This document shows positions 63,021 through 64,000 of a stretch of DNA of 64,000 nucleotides, piece after piece. The first letter of the stretch is position 1, and the number at the start of each line of letters is the position of its first letter. This DNA comes from an uncultured Phocaeicola sp. GTDB taxonomy: Bacteria; Bacteroidota; Bacteroidia; Bacteroidales; Bacteroidaceae. Position numbers and translations under genes: made by a program. The notes beneath the pieces are model-generated. The model searched no databases. It was not told the origin of the DNA and saw only the letters and a list, made by a program, of their open reading frames with translations. The stretch covers positions 1 through 64,000 of the forward strand of contig CAOYQO010000008.1 in the NCBI GenBank assembly GCA_948566455.1, read 5' to 3'.

Positions 63021-64000
63021 ATGAGCAACAAGACAAAAAGATTTTTCCTTCCGGAAGAAGAAATTCCACGCTATTGGTATAATATACAGGCAGATATGGT
63101 AAACAAACCAATGCCTCCGCTTCATCCCGGTACCAAACAACCACTGAAAGCCGAAGATCTATATCCTATCTTCGCTCAGGAACTGTGTAAACAAGAACTT
63201 AACCAGACTGATAAATGGATTGAGATTCCCGAAGAAGTACGCGAAATGTACAAATATTATCGCAGTACTCCGCTCGTCCGTGCCTATGGACTGGAGAAAG
63301 CATTGGGTACTCCGGCACACATCTATTTCAAGAACGAGAGTGTGAGTCCGATGGGATCACACAAGTTAAACTCTGCTATTCCTCAAGCTTACTATTGCAA
63401 AAAAGAAGGAGTAACTAACGTTACCACAGAAACCGGTGCCGGACAATGGGGTGCCTCACTGGCCTATGCAGCCCGCTTATTTGGCTTGGAAGCTGCCGTT
63501 TACCAGGTGAAAATCAGCTACGAGCAAAAACCTTACCGCCGCAGCATTATGCAGACTTTCGGCGCACAGGTTACACCGTCTCCGTCTATGTCTACCCGCG
63601 CCGGAAAAGACATTCTGACAGCTCACCCCAACTATCAGGGTTCCTTAGGAACAGCTATTTCGGAAGCCATTGAACTGGCACAAACCACACCGAATTGTAA
63701 ATATACATTAGGGTCTGTCTTGAGTCATGTAGCTCTGCACCAGACTGTAATCGGCCTGGAAGCCGAAAAGCAAATGGAAATGGCGGGAGAATATCCTGAT
63801 ATGGTAATCGCTTGCTTCGGTGGTGGTTCCAACTTTGGCGGTATTGCATTCCCATTCATGCGCCATAAGATTCTGGAAGGCAAACAAACACGTTTCATCG
63901 CTGCCGAACCGGCTTCTTGCCCGAAGTTGACACGTGGTAAATTCCAATATGATTTCGGTGATGAAGCCGGATATACCCCATTGCTTCCTATGTATACGCT
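63021..64000 (+). CDS. trpB: Tryptophan synthase beta-like protein (TrpB2 type), 3' end beyond window
   Basis: The frame is open from MSNKTKRFFLPEEEIPRYWYN to the window end (326 codons seen). PLP-dependent features: KNESVSPMGSHKLNSA with the PLP Lys in SHKLN, TETGAGQWG and the phosphate-binding CFGGGSNFGG. The long N-terminus (IPRYWYNIQADM) marks the TrpB2 (COG1350) form. Makes tryptophan from indole or indole-3-glycerol-phosphate and serine. Start has a TAAC-rich leader, no clear SD. Confidence 0.9.
   Translation, partial: MSNKTKRFFLPEEEIPRYWYNIQADMVNKPMPPLHPGTKQPLKAEDLYPIFAQELCKQELNQTDKWIEIPEEVREMYKYYRSTPLVRAYGLEKALGTPAHIYFKNESVSPMGSHKLNSAIPQAYYCKKEGVTNVTTETGAGQWGASLAYAARLFGLEAAVYQVKISYEQKPYRRSIMQTFGAQVTPSPSMSTRAGKDILTAHPNYQGSLGTAISEAIELAQTTPNCKYTLGSVLSHVALHQTVIGLEAEKQMEMAGEYPDMVIACFGGGSNFGGIAFPFMRHKILEGKQTRFIAAEPASCPKLTRGKFQYDFGDEAGYTPLLPMYT

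Overview
This window is Bacteroidales DNA, most likely Bacteroides. The evidence is AT-rich promoters with a TAnnTTTG -7 box, DUF4133/DUF4134 conjugation proteins, PepSY-like periplasmic proteins, a TonB receptor and a Bacteroides-type MutS2. I do not name a species.

Positions 1 to about 34.6 kb are an integrative conjugative element (ICE) of the CTnDOT-like superfamily. On the minus strand lie the transfer genes traA-traB-traD-(radical SAM)-traE-traF-traG. A repeat-rich, hairpin-rich control region (6.42-7.17 kb, probable oriT) divides them from the plus-strand mobilisation genes (accessory protein, MOBP relaxase, coupling protein). A first cargo island follows (11.2-18.1 kb): a decayed gene, a sigma-like/small protein/ImmA peptidase operon, and a divergent type II-short-like CBASS (HNH-SAVED effector, CD-NTase, E2-like protein) with a lipoprotein and small proteins behind it. 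Backbone genes resume (DUF3945, DUF1896, a 1799-codon methyltransferase-helicase, two HTH proteins). A second cargo island (26.7-33 kb) carries a PIN-like membrane protein between 38-bp inverted repeats and a Septu-like ATPase/HNH pair. The tyrosine recombinase lies next to tRNA-Ser(UGA), probably near the right end of the element.

The most striking property is that seven backbone genes (traG, radical SAM, traA, mobA, mobB, mobC, methyltransferase-helicase) are interrupted by eleven internal in-frame stops, and all eleven are TGA. At least five sit where the family has tryptophan. There are no internal TAA or TAG codons and no frameshifts, and the twelve transfer/replication genes with a visible or inferable end all terminate with TAA or TAG. 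Cargo genes and chromosomal genes do use TGA as a stop. In the same operon, five tiny ORFs surround the radical SAM gene, each encoding a peptide ending Y-[YF]-D-[ST]-[GS] followed directly by TGA. Together these point to a transfer module whose expression depends on UGA decoding, or to an unusually one-sided inactivation. I consider this the candidate undescribed system.

From 34.7 kb to the end is ordinary chromosome: mutS2, L-serine ammonia-lyase, two PepSY-like proteins beside an OmpR-type two-component pair, a GH3 enzyme with a PA14 insert, a four-gene TonB receptor/ECF S-component/ferredoxin/aldo-keto reductase operon beside a LytS/LytTR pair, a MATE transporter, a methyltransferase, an AraC regulator facing an aldo-keto reductase with an internal deletion, a second aldo-keto reductase, an HxlR regulator, the TrkA/TrkH potassium system and the start of a tryptophan synthase beta-like gene.
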